Origin: Nitrospira sp. | GTDB lineage: Bacteria; Nitrospirota; Nitrospiria; Nitrospirales; Nitrospiraceae | Reading direction: 5' to 3' | Length of the DNA stretch: 59,431 nt | NCBI GenBank assembly: GCA_013140455.1 | Contig: JABFSU010000007.1 | Location: forward strand, 1 to 59,431 | Part shown: positions 23,835-34,839 of the stretch, piece after piece | Numbering within the stretch: the first letter of the stretch is position 1 | How the letters are laid out: each line of letters starts with the position of its first letter | Program-made: the position numbers and the translations under genes | Notes under the pieces: generated by a model | Seen by the model: the letters and a program-made list of their open reading frames with translations, nothing else | What the model was told of the DNA's origin: nothing | The model's database searches: none

Positions 23835-24042
23835 AAACCTCTCCCCCCGTGCGTAGCCGCCAGCGGCCAGCTGGCGGCCAAATTTCCCATTTTATCGCCT
23901 CACAAGCTTCGCTAGGTTCCCATGAAAAGTGGGACGGAATAAGGCCATTTTAGGTTTCCTTCTCACTCCCAAGGGCAGATGATTTCCCATCGCGAAAAGC
24001 GTATTCTGCTCCGCTAATTGTCCCCTATTGCTTCTGTCCTGA

Positions 24043-26505
24043 ATGACCAAGCTCACTCTCAGTCAACTCTCCAGTCTCCTGTTCCGCGCGTGCGACGATT
24101 TGCGCGGGAACATGGATGCGTCCGAGTACAAAGAATACATTTTCGGCATGCTCTTCCTGAAGCGGATGAGCGATCTGTTCGATCAGGAGCGAGAGCAGCT
24201 GGCCAAGGATCTCAAGTCTCGAGGGATGTCTGAGAAGCAAATTGCTGCTCAACTCGCCAATCCAGACAAGTACACGTTCTTCGTCCCAGAGAAATCTCAT
24301 TGGTCGAAAATTCGTCACCTCAAGACCAATGTCGGAAGCGGCCTCAACAAAGCCCTCGAAGCGCTGGAAGACGCCAACGTCGAGGCCCTCCAGGATGTCC
24401 TCAAGCACATCAACTTCAACCGTAAGATCGGCCAGCGTACGCTTGACGACGACACGCTGGCCAACTTCGTGCAGAACTTCGAGAAGATTCCGCTGCGCGA
24501 TGAGAACTTCGAGTTTCCTGATCTGCTGGGAGCGGCCTACGAATACCTCATCAAGTTCTTTGCCGATTCGGCGGGCAAGAAGGCCGGTGAGTTCTATACG
24601 CCGGCTGATGTCGTGCGCACCCTTGTCGAGATCGTCGAGCCCCAGCCGCATATGAGCATCTACGATCCCACGTGTGGCTCAGGCGGCATGCTGATCCAGG
24701 CGCGCGATTATATCCGTGAGTGCGGTGGGAACCCGAAGGACGTGTCGTTCTTTGGCCAGGAGAGTATCGGCACGACCTGGTCCATCTGCAAAATGAATAT
24801 GCTCCTCCATGGGATCTCCGATGCCGATATTCGCCAGGAAGATACGATCCGTCGTCCGCAACATAAGGCCGAGAACAACGAACTCCGGCGGTACGATCGC
24901 GTACTAGCCAATCCGCCCTTCAGTCAGAACTACATCAAGAAGGACATCGAATATCCTGGCCGCTTCGCCGTCTGGATGCCGGAGAAAGGCAAGAAGGCCG
25001 ACATCATGTTCGTTCAGCACATGCTGGCCGTGCTCAAGGCCGACGGTAAGATGGCCACCATCATGCCGCACGGTGTGTTGTTCCGGGGCGGCGAGGAAAA
25101 GGAAGCGCGCAAACATTTCATCGAGCGCGGCTGGCTGGACGCCGTCATCGGCCTGCCCGCCGGGCTCTTCTACGGTACGGGCATTCCGGCCTGCGTGTTG
25201 GTGATGAACAAAAAAGACGCGGCTTCCCGCAAGCAGGTCTTCTTCATCAACGCCGACCGCGAATACCGCGAGGGCAAGGCGCAAAACTTTCTACGTCCTG
25301 AAGACATCTCCAAAATCGTGCATGTGTATCGCGAGCGAAAGAACGTCGAAGGCTACGCCAGGCTTGTGCCGGTCAAAGAGATCGAAGTGGAGGAGTACAA
25401 CTGCAACATCCGCCGCTATGTGGACAATGCGCCGCCGCTTGAGCCGCACGACGTGCGTGCCCATCTGCAGGGTGGTGTGCCGGTTGTGGAAATCGATGCG
25501 CTCGAACGGTTTTGGAAGAATTATGTGGGATTGCGCGAACGAGTGTTCGTCCCACGCCCAAAGGATACCAGCTACTCAGATTTCGCACCAGTTGTGACTG
25601 AGCGCCGAGCCCTCCCAGAATTGGTCAAGAGTGACACTGGAGTCGCGAAGGCGCATGGCCGCTTCGTAGAGAAATTGGAGTTGTGGTGGAAAGAGCATCT
25701 GCCGTTCATTGAAGCCCTCGCGCCGAAGAACGGTAAGCGGGGCAATGCGTATGAATTGCGGCGCCAATTGCTGGCGAGCATCGCAGCCACCTTTGCTAAG
25801 CAGGATCTTCTGACTGATCACCAGATTCGCGGCGCGCTGGCCAGCTACTTCGAGTTCTTCAAACCGGAATTCAAATCCATCGCCTTCAGCGGCTGGGGAC
25901 CTGAACTGATTCTCGACGAGGACATTCTTCAGAGCCAGTTCCCTGAAATTCTTGCTCAGGTGGAGCAAAAACGCCTCCGTCTCGTCGAACTATCTGCTCT
26001 CTTTGCCGCAGCGGATGAAGAGGACTATGAGGACAGCGACGATACCGGCGTCTTGCCCGACAGCGAAGTGAAGGTCATAAAGGCAGAGCTGAAGGAAGCC
26101 AAGGCCCAAGCCAAGCTGGCAAAGAAAGAACAGCGGGCCCAAGCCAAGTTCATTGCTCACGCCGAAGCGGCCGAAAATCAGTTGGCCCGCCACAAGGCGC
26201 TGGAGGACGAGGCTAAGCAGTTGAAGGCCGACCTCCGCGCGACGGAAAAGAAGAAGGAAGAACTGGTTGCCGCAGCTCGCGAGAAGATCGACCGGGACGA
26301 AGCCCGCCGCGTGATCCTCGAACGCCTCCATCGAATACTCATCCAGACCTATGAAGGGTATCTCCGCGCCGACCAACGAGCCTGCCTTGCAGCCATGGAG
26401 GACCTGTACGACAAATATGCTGTCACAGCCAAGGTCATCGAGGCCAAACGGGATGCCGAGGCGGTGAAGCTGAAACAGTTTCTGGCGGAGTTGGGGTATG
26501 AGTGA
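24043..26505 (+). CDS. hsdM: Type I restriction-modification DNA methyltransferase subunit
   Basis: 820 residues. An HsdM N-terminal helical domain ([25 protein letters not shown]) is followed by the N6-adenine methyltransferase domain: motif I DPTCGSGG at 208-215 and motif IV NPPF at 290-293. The target-linked C-terminal half is unusually long and holds a coiled coil rich in Lys/Glu/Ala (about 660-760) that may contact HsdS or HsdR. HsdM methylates adenine in the sequence chosen by HsdS using S-adenosylmethionine. The gene opens a five-gene operon and overlaps hsdS by eight bases. Confidence 0.95.
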   Translation: MTKLTLSQLSSLLFRACDDLRGNMDASEYKEYIFGMLFLKRMSDLFDQEREQLAKDLKSRGMSEKQIAAQLANPDKYTFFVPEKSHWSKIRHLKTNVGSGLNKALEALEDANVEALQDVLKHINFNRKIGQRTLDDDTLANFVQNFEKIPLRDENFEFPDLLGAAYEYLIKFFADSAGKKAGEFYTPADVVRTLVEIVEPQPHMSIYDPTCGSGGMLIQARDYIRECGGNPKDVSFFGQESIGTTWSICKMNMLLHGISDADIRQEDTIRRPQHKAENNELRRYDRVLANPPFSQNYIKKDIEYPGRFAVWMPEKGKKADIMFVQHMLAVLKADGKMATIMPHGVLFRGGEEKEARKHFIERGWLDAVIGLPAGLFYGTGIPACVLVMNKKDAASRKQVFFINADREYREGKAQNFLRPEDISKIVHVYRERKNVEGYARLVPVKEIEVEEYNCNIRRYVDNAPPLEPHDVRAHLQGGVPVVEIDALERFWKNYVGLRERVFVPRPKDTSYSDFAPVVTERRALPELVKSDTGVAKAHGRFVEKLELWWKEHLPFIEALAPKNGKRGNAYELRRQLLASIAATFAKQDLLTDHQIRGALASYFEFFKPEFKSIAFSGWGPELILDEDILQSQFPEILAQVEQKRLRLVELSALFAAADEEDYEDSDDTGVLPDSEVKVIKAELKEAKAQAKLAKKEQRAQAKFIAHAEAAENQLARHKALEDEAKQLKADLRATEKKKEELVAAAREKIDRDEARRVILERLHRILIQTYEGYLRADQRACLAAMEDLYDKYAVTAKVIEAKRDAEAVKLKQFLAELGYE

Positions 26506-27760
26506 GGTCTACCTAGTTCGTAAGCCATTTGGCAGTTTTCTTAGGCGACGCCAGGAGCGCGGAATCAATGGCGATCCGCTATTGTCAGTTAGCCAGGAGA
26601 GGGGAGTGATTCCGCAGGAAGAAGCTGGCCGACGTAATATTGCTAGCGCTGACAAAAGCACATATTGGCGTGTTTATCCAGGCGATATCGTCTACAACAC
26701 CATGCGAATGTGGCAAGGGGCGTCATCGTCTTCTGACTTTTTCGGAATCGTTAGCCCGGCATACACTGTTTGTCAGCCTGCTGATGGTGTATCGCCCAAG
26801 TACTTGGCCTATCTTCTTAAGCATCCAGATTGCGTGCGTCGCTTTGAGGCACGTAGTCAGGGAATAACCAGTGATGTCTGGAACCTTCGGTATTCAGAGT
26901 TTGCGAAAATTCAAACAGATTTCGTTGCACAGGAAAAACATCGGAATCGCATCGTCGAAATCCTTTCAACTGTAGATGAGGCGATTGAGCAGACGGAGTC
27001 GTTGATTGCAAAGTATCAGCAGATCAAGGCGGGGCTGATGCACGATCTCTTTACTCGTGGTACCACATCCGACGGTCACCTCCGTCCTACCCGCGCCCAA
27101 GCCCCGCATCTCTACAAAGATTCCCCCCTCGGCTGGATTCCCAAAGAGTGGTCTTTTGGTTTTTTGTCAGAGTTCCTTTTGGGAGGGCCCAAGAACGGCT
27201 ATAGCCCTCAAGAGGTGGATGAGTGGAGTGGGCTTTACGCACTCGGGTTGGGTTGCTTAACAAGTGAGGGCTTCAAGCCTCGTCATTTGAAAGCTATAGG
27301 GCTGGGCGGTTCTCAATGCCGAGAAGCTTTACTGCATGACGGCGATCTTTTATTCAGTCGCTCAAATACTCCTGAACTAGTTGGTCTTTGTGGGATTTAC
27401 CGAGATGTGGGAAGCCCTTGCATCTACCCCGATTTGATGATGCGTATTTGCCCGAATGCAAGAACTGGCGCAGAGTTCTTGGAGGCGTTGCTCCTGAGTC
27501 CATTAATGCGAAGGAGAATATCAGGTGCTGCAGTTGGCACATCAGGGAGCATGGTGAAACTGAACTCTCGTGCAGTGCTGAGGCTTGAATTGGCGATGCC
27601 GGAGAAGGACGAACAGGCATACATGCTGAAATTCATCCGTACTTCGCGCGAGGTTTTGGCATCACTTGAATGTGACCTAAGCAAACTCCGCCAACAAAAG
27701 TATGGCCTCATGCACGACCTCTTGACCGGCCGTGTACGCGTGAAGGTGGGTGTTAACTAG
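26498..27760 (+). CDS. hsdS: Type I restriction-modification specificity subunit
   Basis: 420 residues with the two-fold architecture of HsdS. A first target-recognition domain (about 1-130) is followed by a conserved helix with [20 protein letters not shown] and [10 protein letters not shown] second recognition domain (about 200-360, starting [11 protein letters not shown]) ends with the matching helix [19 protein letters not shown]. The two helices set the spacing of the bipartite DNA site; the site itself cannot be predicted here. The start overlaps hsdM. No inverted-repeat shuffling partner is present in the window. Confidence 0.92.
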   Translation: MSEVYLVRKPFGSFLRRRQERGINGDPLLSVSQERGVIPQEEAGRRNIASADKSTYWRVYPGDIVYNTMRMWQGASSSSDFFGIVSPAYTVCQPADGVSPKYLAYLLKHPDCVRRFEARSQGITSDVWNLRYSEFAKIQTDFVAQEKHRNRIVEILSTVDEAIEQTESLIAKYQQIKAGLMHDLFTRGTTSDGHLRPTRAQAPHLYKDSPLGWIPKEWSFGFLSEFLLGGPKNGYSPQEVDEWSGLYALGLGCLTSEGFKPRHLKAIGLGGSQCREALLHDGDLLFSRSNTPELVGLCGIYRDVGSPCIYPDLMMRICPNARTGAEFLEALLLSPLMRRRISGAAVGTSGSMVKLNSRAVLRLELAMPEKDEQAYMLKFIRTSREVLASLECDLSKLRQQKYGLMHDLLTGRVRVKVGVN

Positions 27761-27774
27761 GACTAGACTCTTAC

Positions 27775-29613
27775 ATGGCGAAAATAGAAAACCACAAGTA
27801 CAGCATTGAGGAAGCCTTCCGGGAGTGTTTCTACATCGTCCCTGATTACCAACGGGAGTATGTCTGGACCGATAAAGAGGTGCAGCAACTCCTGGATGAC
27901 ATCAATGAGCAGATTGATGTTGGGATAAGTCGAGAATACTTCATCGGGACGGTGTTGGTATCCCCAACCGCGCAGAAGAATCACTATGAGGTGATTGACG
28001 GGCAGCAGAGGTTGACCACATTCTTCCTGTTATTGTGCGCGTTGAAGCATCTCTTTCGCGGCGAGCCCCAATGCCAGACCATCAGTGGTTTGATTTCGAC
28101 CAGCTATACGTCGAGCGAGGGAGAGGCATGCACTAGCCTGAAGCTTGAGCCGCGTTACGAAAATGCTGGTGAGGTGATGGTCAAGATTGTTGCATTGGAC
28201 GCTGACCCACAGGTTACGCGTAATGGCATTCAGGCCGCAGGTATTGGGAGTTTCGGCTCACTGGAAAATCTGGTCAACGCATACGGCACTCTTTACCGCC
28301 ATCTGAAGGACAACTATGACGACAAGGCGAAGCTGAAAAAGTATTGGGGGTATCTGGCAAACAACGTGGTGTTCATCCAGATTTCAACAGATGTCAGTAG
28401 CGCACTGAAAATATTCGAGACCATCAACGAGCGTGGAGTTGGGCTTAACTCAATGGACTTGTTGAAAAACTTGCTTTTTACCCACGTTAAGGCTGACGAG
28501 TTCACTCGCCTAAAGGACGAATGGAAGAAGATTACGAAGCCTTTGGAGAAGGAAAAGGAGAAGCCCCTTCGGTTCTTGCGCTATTTCCTGATGGCTAATT
28601 ACAAGATCGAGAATGATCGTAGTGATGCTGTTGTGCGAGAGGACGAAATCTACGATTGGCTTACCAGGAAAGACAATTCCAAGCTTTGCAATTATGAAGA
28701 ACAGCCCTTCGAATTCGTGCGGAAAATCATTCGAAATGTAGATCACTATCTACATTTTGCGGCAGGGCGAGGGAACGATGGGAAGCCAAGTGTTGAGATG
28801 GACAGCTTAGCCCGTCTTACCGGAGGTGCTTTTAGCCTGCATTACATGCTTTTGCTGGCCGCAAGCACTTTTCCCAAGGCCCTCTTTGATCATTTTGTCC
28901 GACAGCTCGAAAGCTTTCTTTTTTACTACATTTTTACCAAGACCCCGACTAAGGAATTGGAGCGGAACTTTTCTATCTGGGCTGACGAATTAAGGGGTAT
29001 TGGGGCAGAAGCGGATCTGAATAAGCAGAAGTTGGCACTGAATGTCTTTGTTGGTGAACATTTCCAGAAGAATATGACAAGCAAAGATGCCGAGCTTACT
29101 GATGCCCTGATCCGATACTCGTTACATACTATGCAGCGATATCGCACGCACTACTTTCTGTCCAAACTGACACAGTTTGTCGATATGTCTTATAAGGGGT
29201 TAAAGGTTTCCGGCCCATTGTCTGACTATCAAGGGGTCGAGATGGAACACATTCTGCCCGATAATCCAAAAGAGGAATTAAAAGCCGACTTTGTCGCCAC
29301 TAGTCCTCTGGCGAACTATGATGATTATAAGAACAGGCTGGGCAATCTCACATTACTTGAGAAGCCTATCAATATCGTCGCGAGTAATGATTTCTTTGTC
29401 AAAAAGAAATTGGAGTATGCCAAGAGTTCCTACTACCTCACGAGAAGCATTGCGGGTCTCAACACCGTTGGCAATGACAGCTCCATAAACCGTATTAATA
29501 GCAAGCTAGCCGCATTTGAGAATTGGACCGCAAGATCTATAGATCGGCGCCAAGGGATCTTGATTACACTCTCGAAAGAAATCTGGAAAACCTCAGAGGT
29601 CGAGGTGGGCTAG
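27775..29613 (+). CDS. DUF262/DUF1524 protein (GmrSD-like) inside the hsd operon
   Basis: 612 residues. The N-terminal DUF262 domain has VPDYQREYVW at 22-31 and IDGQQRLTTFF, with the DGQQR motif at 75-79, the ParB-like nucleotide-binding signature of GmrS. The C-terminal DUF1524 domain has EMEHILPDN (His492, Pro495) and NRLGNLTLLEK, the H...N...N signature of the HNH-type nuclease in GmrD. GmrSD proteins are modification-dependent restriction enzymes. This gene lies 14 bases after hsdS and three before hsdR, so it is made with the type I system and may add a second restriction activity or regulate it. Confidence 0.88.
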   Translation: MAKIENHKYSIEEAFRECFYIVPDYQREYVWTDKEVQQLLDDINEQIDVGISREYFIGTVLVSPTAQKNHYEVIDGQQRLTTFFLLLCALKHLFRGEPQCQTISGLISTSYTSSEGEACTSLKLEPRYENAGEVMVKIVALDADPQVTRNGIQAAGIGSFGSLENLVNAYGTLYRHLKDNYDDKAKLKKYWGYLANNVVFIQISTDVSSALKIFETINERGVGLNSMDLLKNLLFTHVKADEFTRLKDEWKKITKPLEKEKEKPLRFLRYFLMANYKIENDRSDAVVREDEIYDWLTRKDNSKLCNYEEQPFEFVRKIIRNVDHYLHFAAGRGNDGKPSVEMDSLARLTGGAFSLHYMLLLAASTFPKALFDHFVRQLESFLFYYIFTKTPTKELERNFSIWADELRGIGAEADLNKQKLALNVFVGEHFQKNMTSKDAELTDALIRYSLHTMQRYRTHYFLSKLTQFVDMSYKGLKVSGPLSDYQGVEMEHILPDNPKEELKADFVATSPLANYDDYKNRLGNLTLLEKPINIVASNDFFVKKKLEYAKSSYYLTRSIAGLNTVGNDSSINRINSKLAAFENWTARSIDRRQGILITLSKEIWKTSEVEVG

Positions 29614-29616
29614 CTC

Positions 29617-32600
29617 TTGTCTGAATACTTCCATGTTGAAAAGCCCTTTTTGGATCAGCTCGCAACCTTGGGCTGGACAGTCATCGACCAGGGACATGGG
29701 CTGATTCCCTCTGACCCTGCGACCAGCTTACGTGGGAATTTCCGCGAGTGGTTGCTGCCGGAGACCTTTCGCACGTCGGTTCGCTTACTCAATCTTACTT
29801 TGGATGGACGAGTTTGGCTAACTGATCGTCAGCTCGATGATCTTCGTGATCAGATCCTTCGCCAACCAAGCCGTACGTTGCTCGAAGCGAACGAGGCGGT
29901 GCAGGCGCTCTTCCTCAAAGCCCAAGTGGATATGAACGAACTCACCGGGGAGCCCGACCCGGTGGTGCAGTTGATCGATTTCACCCATCCAGAGCGAAAC
30001 GTCTTCCATGCGATCAACCAGTTCCGTATCGATACGCCAGGTTGCGTGAAAGCCTGCATCATCCCGGATATTATTCTGTTTGTGAATGGCATTCCTCTCG
30101 TGGTGGTCGAGGCGAAGATCGGCGATCCGAACACGGCCAACCCGCTGCACGCCGCATTTGAACAATTGCTTCGCTATAGGAATGGACGTCTTGAGACGGC
30201 TGCCGCCGGGTTGCGCGAAGGTGAGCCGCGCCTGTTCTACTCAAATCTCCTGCTCATTCGTACCTGCGGCGAGAAGGCAGAGTTCGGCACGATCACGTCC
30301 GGTCACGAGCATTTCTCAGCCTGGAAAGATATCTGGCCAGAGTACCGTCGTTCCTACCCGTCGCCGCTTGGGGTCGAGCGTGAACAGGAAAAGATGATTC
30401 AGGGAATGCTTGCTCCTGACACGTTGCTAGATGTGCTGCGTACCTGCACTGTCTTTATGGATACGGATGCAGGGAAACGTGTGAAAGTGGTCTGCCGCTA
30501 TCAGCAGTACCGCGCTGCCCGCCGCATTGTGGAGCGGTTACGCAGAGGGAAAACAGCCGAAGAGCGATCCGGTGTCGTTTGGCACACGCAGGGATCCGGT
30601 AAATCGCTCACGATGGTCTTCGTCGCCCGGATGCTGCGAGCCTCTGGCGATCTGGCTGACTTCAAGATCGTGATGGTGAACGACCGAATCGATCTGGAAG
30701 ACCAGTTGTCTGCGACCGCTCGGTTGATCGGTGGAAAGGTGAATGTCATCGAGAGTACAGCCCAACTCCGTGAACACCTCGGCACCGATGCCTCCGATGT
30801 GAATATGGTGATGGTCCATAAGTTCATGGAACGGGCGGAAGATGTGCCGCTGATGGTGGCCGAGACGTTGGCTCGCTATGGCAAACCGCCCAAAGTGGAG
30901 ACGTTCGGCATTGTGAACCGGTCGGAACGCATTCTCTTAATGATCGACGAGGCCCACCGTACGCAAAGCTCTGATCTGGGAGACAATCTGTTCGAGGCAT
31001 TCCCAGACGCGACCAGAATCGCTTTTACCGGGACCCCGCTCATTTCCGAACAGCACGGTGCTAAGCGCACGGTGAAACGGTTTGGGGAATATATCGATAC
31101 CTACAAGCTGATGGACGCAGTGCATGACGGTGCAACCCTCCAAATCCTCTACGAAGGCCGCACAGCGGATACCGCGCTGAAGGACAAGCATGGGTTCGAC
31201 ACGAAGTTTGAAGATCTGTTCAAGGAGCGCACTGAGGAAGAGTTGCAGGCGATCAAGAAGAAATATGGCGCGAGCGGGGACATCCTTGAAGCGGAAAAGC
31301 GTATTGAAGCCATCGCACGCGATTTAGTGGGCCATTACATCGACAATATTCTGCTGGACGGTTTCAAGGCACAGGTCGTGTGCCACTCCAAGCTCGCGGC
31401 GATTCGATATCAGAAAGCCATACGGGTGGCCCTTGTCGAACGGTTGGATCGTGAACAATGCCAACCGACGCCCAATGCAGATTTGATCCGGCGCATTGCC
31501 TTCCTGAAAGCAGTGGTGGTCGTGTCATCCGATGCGACGAATGAACTCGCGGTCATCACGGAGGCCCGCAAGGAGGCCAAGCGCTGGAATGCAGTGGAGA
31601 ACTTCTGCAAACCGTTTGATCTCAATGACCCAGACAAGGACCTCACAGGTATCGCCTTCCTGATTGTCTGCGACATGCTCCTGACCGGCTTCGATGCGCC
31701 GGTCGAGCAAGTCATGTATATCGACAAGCGGTTGCGAGAGCATAACCTGCTGCAAGCCATCGCCCGTGTGAATCGTGTATCCAAAGGTAAGGGGCGGGGT
31801 TTCATTGTGGACTACATCGGCCTGGCGAATCACCTGGCCCATGCTCTGTCGATCTATGCCAAGGAAGATGCTCTGGATATTCAGCAGGGGCTGAAGAATC
31901 TCCTCACGGAAGTGCCGGTTCTGGAAGAACGGTACCAGCGACTCCTGCAACACTTCCTCTCAGCTGGGATTTCGAAGATTGAGGCATTTGTCACAGGGGC
32001 ATTGAACGGGCCGGAAGCGGAGGTGGCTGTCGTGCATGCGGCGGTCGGCGCGATGCAGGATCTCAAGCGGCGGGCCGATTTTGAGGTTTATCTGAAGGCG
32101 TTTCTCCAGAGCTTGAATCTAATTCTGCCGCACGAGACGGGGCATCCCTATCGAGGGCCTGCCAGGCGGTTCGGCTATCTGCTACGCATGGTCAAAGAAC
32201 GGTATAAGGATGATTCGCTCGATCTTGCCGACGCTGGAGCGAAGGTGAAGGCTCTTATCAATGAGCACCTCATTGATCTCGGCATCAATCCAAAGATTCC
32301 GCCCATTGAACTGCTCTCGGCCGAATTCTTGGATCAGGTGCGGAAGCACGCGGCCGGTGATCCTGAGGCCAAGGCTAGCGAGATGGAGCATGCCCTTCGT
32401 AAGCACTGTACGGTGCACTTTGACGAAGATCCCGCTTTCTATAAGCGGCTGAGCGATAAATTAGAGAAGCTCATCCAGGAACATAAGAATAACTGGGAAG
32501 CATTGGCGGAGGGGTATGAACAGCTCCGAGCGGAAGCGTTAGCGGGGCGCACGGAAGCCGTTGAAGGGCTGACCAAGGAAGCCACGACGTTCTATGATCA

Positions 32601-32871
32601 CGTGGCACAGCTGGCATTCAGTCACGGTGATGTGCCATCCCAGGACCAGCCACGATTGAAGCAATTAATGCTGCGCATTGTGGAGACACTCCAGGAGACG
32701 ATCGGGATCATCGACTTTTGGAAGAAACCGATTGAAGTGAAGCGGCTGCGAGGCGACATTGACACGGAGATTCTTCTCGCCAATATTACGCAGCTCACCG
32801 AGCAGCATGAGCGCATCGCCGTTGAAATCGTCAAGCTGGCAGAGAAGCGTCATGAGGAACTGACGACATGA
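29617..32871 (+). CDS. hsdR: Type I restriction endonuclease subunit
   Basis: 1084 residues from a TTG start. The N-terminal PD-(D/E)XK nuclease has Asp in CIIPDIILFVNG and the E-x-K pair Glu165/Lys167 in LVVVEAKIG. The SF2 translocase follows: Walker A QGSGKS (Lys329), DEAH at 444-447, motif III FTGTPL, and later RVNRVSKGKGRGFIVDYIG. A helical C-terminal region binds the methylase core. With HsdM and HsdS it forms the ATP-dependent complex that pumps DNA and cuts far from the unmethylated site. The gene is intact and overlaps the next by four bases. Confidence 0.95.
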   Translation: MSEYFHVEKPFLDQLATLGWTVIDQGHGLIPSDPATSLRGNFREWLLPETFRTSVRLLNLTLDGRVWLTDRQLDDLRDQILRQPSRTLLEANEAVQALFLKAQVDMNELTGEPDPVVQLIDFTHPERNVFHAINQFRIDTPGCVKACIIPDIILFVNGIPLVVVEAKIGDPNTANPLHAAFEQLLRYRNGRLETAAAGLREGEPRLFYSNLLLIRTCGEKAEFGTITSGHEHFSAWKDIWPEYRRSYPSPLGVEREQEKMIQGMLAPDTLLDVLRTCTVFMDTDAGKRVKVVCRYQQYRAARRIVERLRRGKTAEERSGVVWHTQGSGKSLTMVFVARMLRASGDLADFKIVMVNDRIDLEDQLSATARLIGGKVNVIESTAQLREHLGTDASDVNMVMVHKFMERAEDVPLMVAETLARYGKPPKVETFGIVNRSERILLMIDEAHRTQSSDLGDNLFEAFPDATRIAFTGTPLISEQHGAKRTVKRFGEYIDTYKLMDAVHDGATLQILYEGRTADTALKDKHGFDTKFEDLFKERTEEELQAIKKKYGASGDILEAEKRIEAIARDLVGHYIDNILLDGFKAQVVCHSKLAAIRYQKAIRVALVERLDREQCQPTPNADLIRRIAFLKAVVVVSSDATNELAVITEARKEAKRWNAVENFCKPFDLNDPDKDLTGIAFLIVCDMLLTGFDAPVEQVMYIDKRLREHNLLQAIARVNRVSKGKGRGFIVDYIGLANHLAHALSIYAKEDALDIQQGLKNLLTEVPVLEERYQRLLQHFLSAGISKIEAFVTGALNGPEAEVAVVHAAVGAMQDLKRRADFEVYLKAFLQSLNLILPHETGHPYRGPARRFGYLLRMVKERYKDDSLDLADAGAKVKALINEHLIDLGINPKIPPIELLSAEFLDQVRKHAAGDPEAKASEMEHALRKHCTVHFDEDPAFYKRLSDKLEKLIQEHKNNWEALAEGYEQLRAEALAGRTEAVEGLTKEATTFYDHVAQLAFSHGDVPSQDQPRLKQLMLRIVETLQETIGIIDFWKKPIEVKRLRGDIDTEILLANITQLTEQHERIAVEIVKLAEKRHEELTT

Positions 32872-33572
32872 AGGCCTTGCGCAACCCTGATATCTCGTAT
32901 GGCATCGTACGCAGCCGTCGCACGACCGCAGATATTGTGGTTGAGCGGGACGGGCGTGTGATCGTGCGCGCACCGGCTGAGTTTCCGGATGAGCGCATTG
33001 AGGATATCGTTCAGTCGAAGCGGTACTGGATCTATAAGGCACTTGCGGAATGGCGAGACCTCAACGCCACGCGAGTCTTGCGTGAGTATCGTAACGGCGA
33101 GGGGTTTCTCTATCTCGGCCGCTCCTACCGGCTTTCTCTTGTTGCGGATCAGGATGTGCCCCTGTTGCTACGAAATGGACGTTTCTGCTTGCGTCGTGAC
33201 TTGGTGGACCGGGGAGAGGTGGTCGCCGCGAAGGCCGCCTTTCGTGAGTATTTCATTGCCCATGGTCAGGAGCGTCTGGTCCAGCGAGTACGGTATTACG
33301 CGCCTAAAGTCGGGGTGACGCCTCGCGACATCGATGTGCGAGAGCTTGGGAATCGGTGGGCGTCTTGTTCACCCAGTGGCAATCTGGCGTTCCATTGGAA
33401 GTGCATGATGGCTCCGCCGACCATCATTGACTACATCGTGGTGCATGAACTCTGTCACTTCCATTCGTTCGATCACACGGAGGCCTTCTGGAACGAAGTG
33501 GACAAGGTTTTGCCAGATTATCGAGAGCGAAAAGAATGGCTCAAGAAGAATGGCGCAGCGATGGATGTGTGA
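32868..33572 (+). CDS. SprT/YgjP-type zinc metallopeptidase
   Basis: 234 residues with the YgjP (DUF45) metallopeptidase domain: an N-terminal beta domain, then GNRWASCSPSGNLAFHWKCM and the zinc motif HELCH at 193-197 in VVHELCHFHSFDHTEAFW, with a further His as likely third ligand. Members are often the last gene of type I restriction operons. They are suggested to process or recycle protein-DNA complexes, but the substrate is unknown. The start overlaps the hsdR stop by four bases (ATGA), which supports co-expression. Confidence 0.88.
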   Translation: MKALRNPDISYGIVRSRRTTADIVVERDGRVIVRAPAEFPDERIEDIVQSKRYWIYKALAEWRDLNATRVLREYRNGEGFLYLGRSYRLSLVADQDVPLLLRNGRFCLRRDLVDRGEVVAAKAAFREYFIAHGQERLVQRVRYYAPKVGVTPRDIDVRELGNRWASCSPSGNLAFHWKCMMAPPTIIDYIVVHELCHFHSFDHTEAFWNEVDKVLPDYRERKEWLKKNGAAMDV

Positions 33573-33720
33573 ACCGTTGAGCAGTCCCTAGCCTTACTAA
33601 TCGCTGTCACGTTCGCAAATGCTTTCGTGGGATCCTCTAGTGCGGGAGCAATAAATTCTATTTCAGAATAAGTTGCAGACATTAGTGCGTTACATGATTG
33701 GTTGCAAAGCCCGGTATCGT

Positions 33721-34821
33721 TTAACTTTGTTCGACCCAGTCAAAACGAATTTTGAGCGAGTTCAGTTGGTTGTACCCGATGATTTTATCGTGTTGAAGTC
33801 GTCCCACGACAATTCCAGGTGCGATTCCAATCGATTGAGCAAACTGCTTTAGAGTTTGGGGGCTCTTCAGCTTCGGAAGTTCTCCAGCATATTTCAGTGG
33901 GATCAGAATGTTGGAAGCAAAGCGGTCCGCTTTTTCCTCCGATTCACCCTCTCCATGGTTAACATCTATGAATTTCTCTTTCTTGCCATCATTTAGTATG
34001 TGCCCCGCCTCGTGGAAGAATGAAAACCAAAAGTGATCGTTCGTTTTGTGACGCAGGCTAAGTTGAATCATTGCTTTCTCAGGCGTTAGCCACTGGGCTG
34101 CACCGCTGGCGGGAGCGCCTTTAATTTCTGGCACCAAGACGACCGCAACCCCAGCCTCTGCACACAGTTTCTTCATTTGCGGTTCAAACACTTCTGCGCG
34201 CTCGGTGGTTAATGATCTGATGGCCTCTAGTGTAGACCTAAACTTTGCTTTGTCGAATGGCTGGCAGGATATGCCATGGGCTTCCACCTCGCCAAGTCGC
34301 AGCCATGTCGCCATGGCTGCAGGCTTACTATTGAAAGCCTTTGACTTTCTGAAGGCAAAACTTGGACTCATCCAAACTCTTTTCCACGCATCCACATTTG
34401 CCACTCCAAAGAATCCTAAGACAGACTTTAGGTACAGAGATTGATCAGAATGCCGAATGAGTTTCTTGCGTTTAACCAGTTCCGCAGTTGGAATCTCAGA
34501 TAGCCAGGCCAGATCCTTAATTAGTCTTTTTTGCTCCTCAATGCGTGACAACTGCTCACGGTAATTCATCTCAAGATTATTCCAGAGCCTGGCGGGGACA
34601 CCAGTCACAATCTCTAGTAGTAGGGCCGTCTCCTGTGTAATCGGTGCGATCCCTTGAATGATTTGATTAATATGCTTTGTTGACAGTCCTGTCCGTGTGG
34701 CCAAATCCCGTTGGTCCATGCCTAAAGTATCAATTGTCTCTTGAAGCGTACGGCCAGGAGGTACGGCGTAATCCGGTTCAAAGGCATGTCGCTTCTTGCG
34801 TGAGAATGTCCCTGGGGTCAT
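33721..34821 (-). CDS. HTH antitoxin fused to an ImmA/IrrE-type metallopeptidase domain
   Basis: 366 residues. A HigA-like helix-turn-helix (about 27-85: GRTLQETIDTLGMDQRDLAT, LSTKHINQIIQGIAP, GVPARLWNNLEMNY) is followed by a COG2856 ImmA/IrrE domain with the zinc-peptidase motif HEAGH at 270-274 (FSFFHEAGHILNDG) and ADRFASNILIP. HigA-ImmA fusions act as antitoxins for HigB-like toxins, and the toxin-like gene lies 18 bases upstream. The peptidase domain could cleave partner proteins upon a stress signal. The operon is convergent with the hsd operon. Confidence 0.88.
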   Translation of the reverse strand: MTPGTFSRKKRHAFEPDYAVPPGRTLQETIDTLGMDQRDLATRTGLSTKHINQIIQGIAPITQETALLLEIVTGVPARLWNNLEMNYREQLSRIEEQKRLIKDLAWLSEIPTAELVKRKKLIRHSDQSLYLKSVLGFFGVANVDAWKRVWMSPSFAFRKSKAFNSKPAAMATWLRLGEVEAHGISCQPFDKAKFRSTLEAIRSLTTERAEVFEPQMKKLCAEAGVAVVLVPEIKGAPASGAAQWLTPEKAMIQLSLRHKTNDHFWFSFFHEAGHILNDGKKEKFIDVNHGEGESEEKADRFASNILIPLKYAGELPKLKSPQTLKQFAQSIGIAPGIVVGRLQHDKIIGYNQLNSLKIRFDWVEQS

Positions 34822-34839
34822 CAGTGCTCCTCCCGATGG

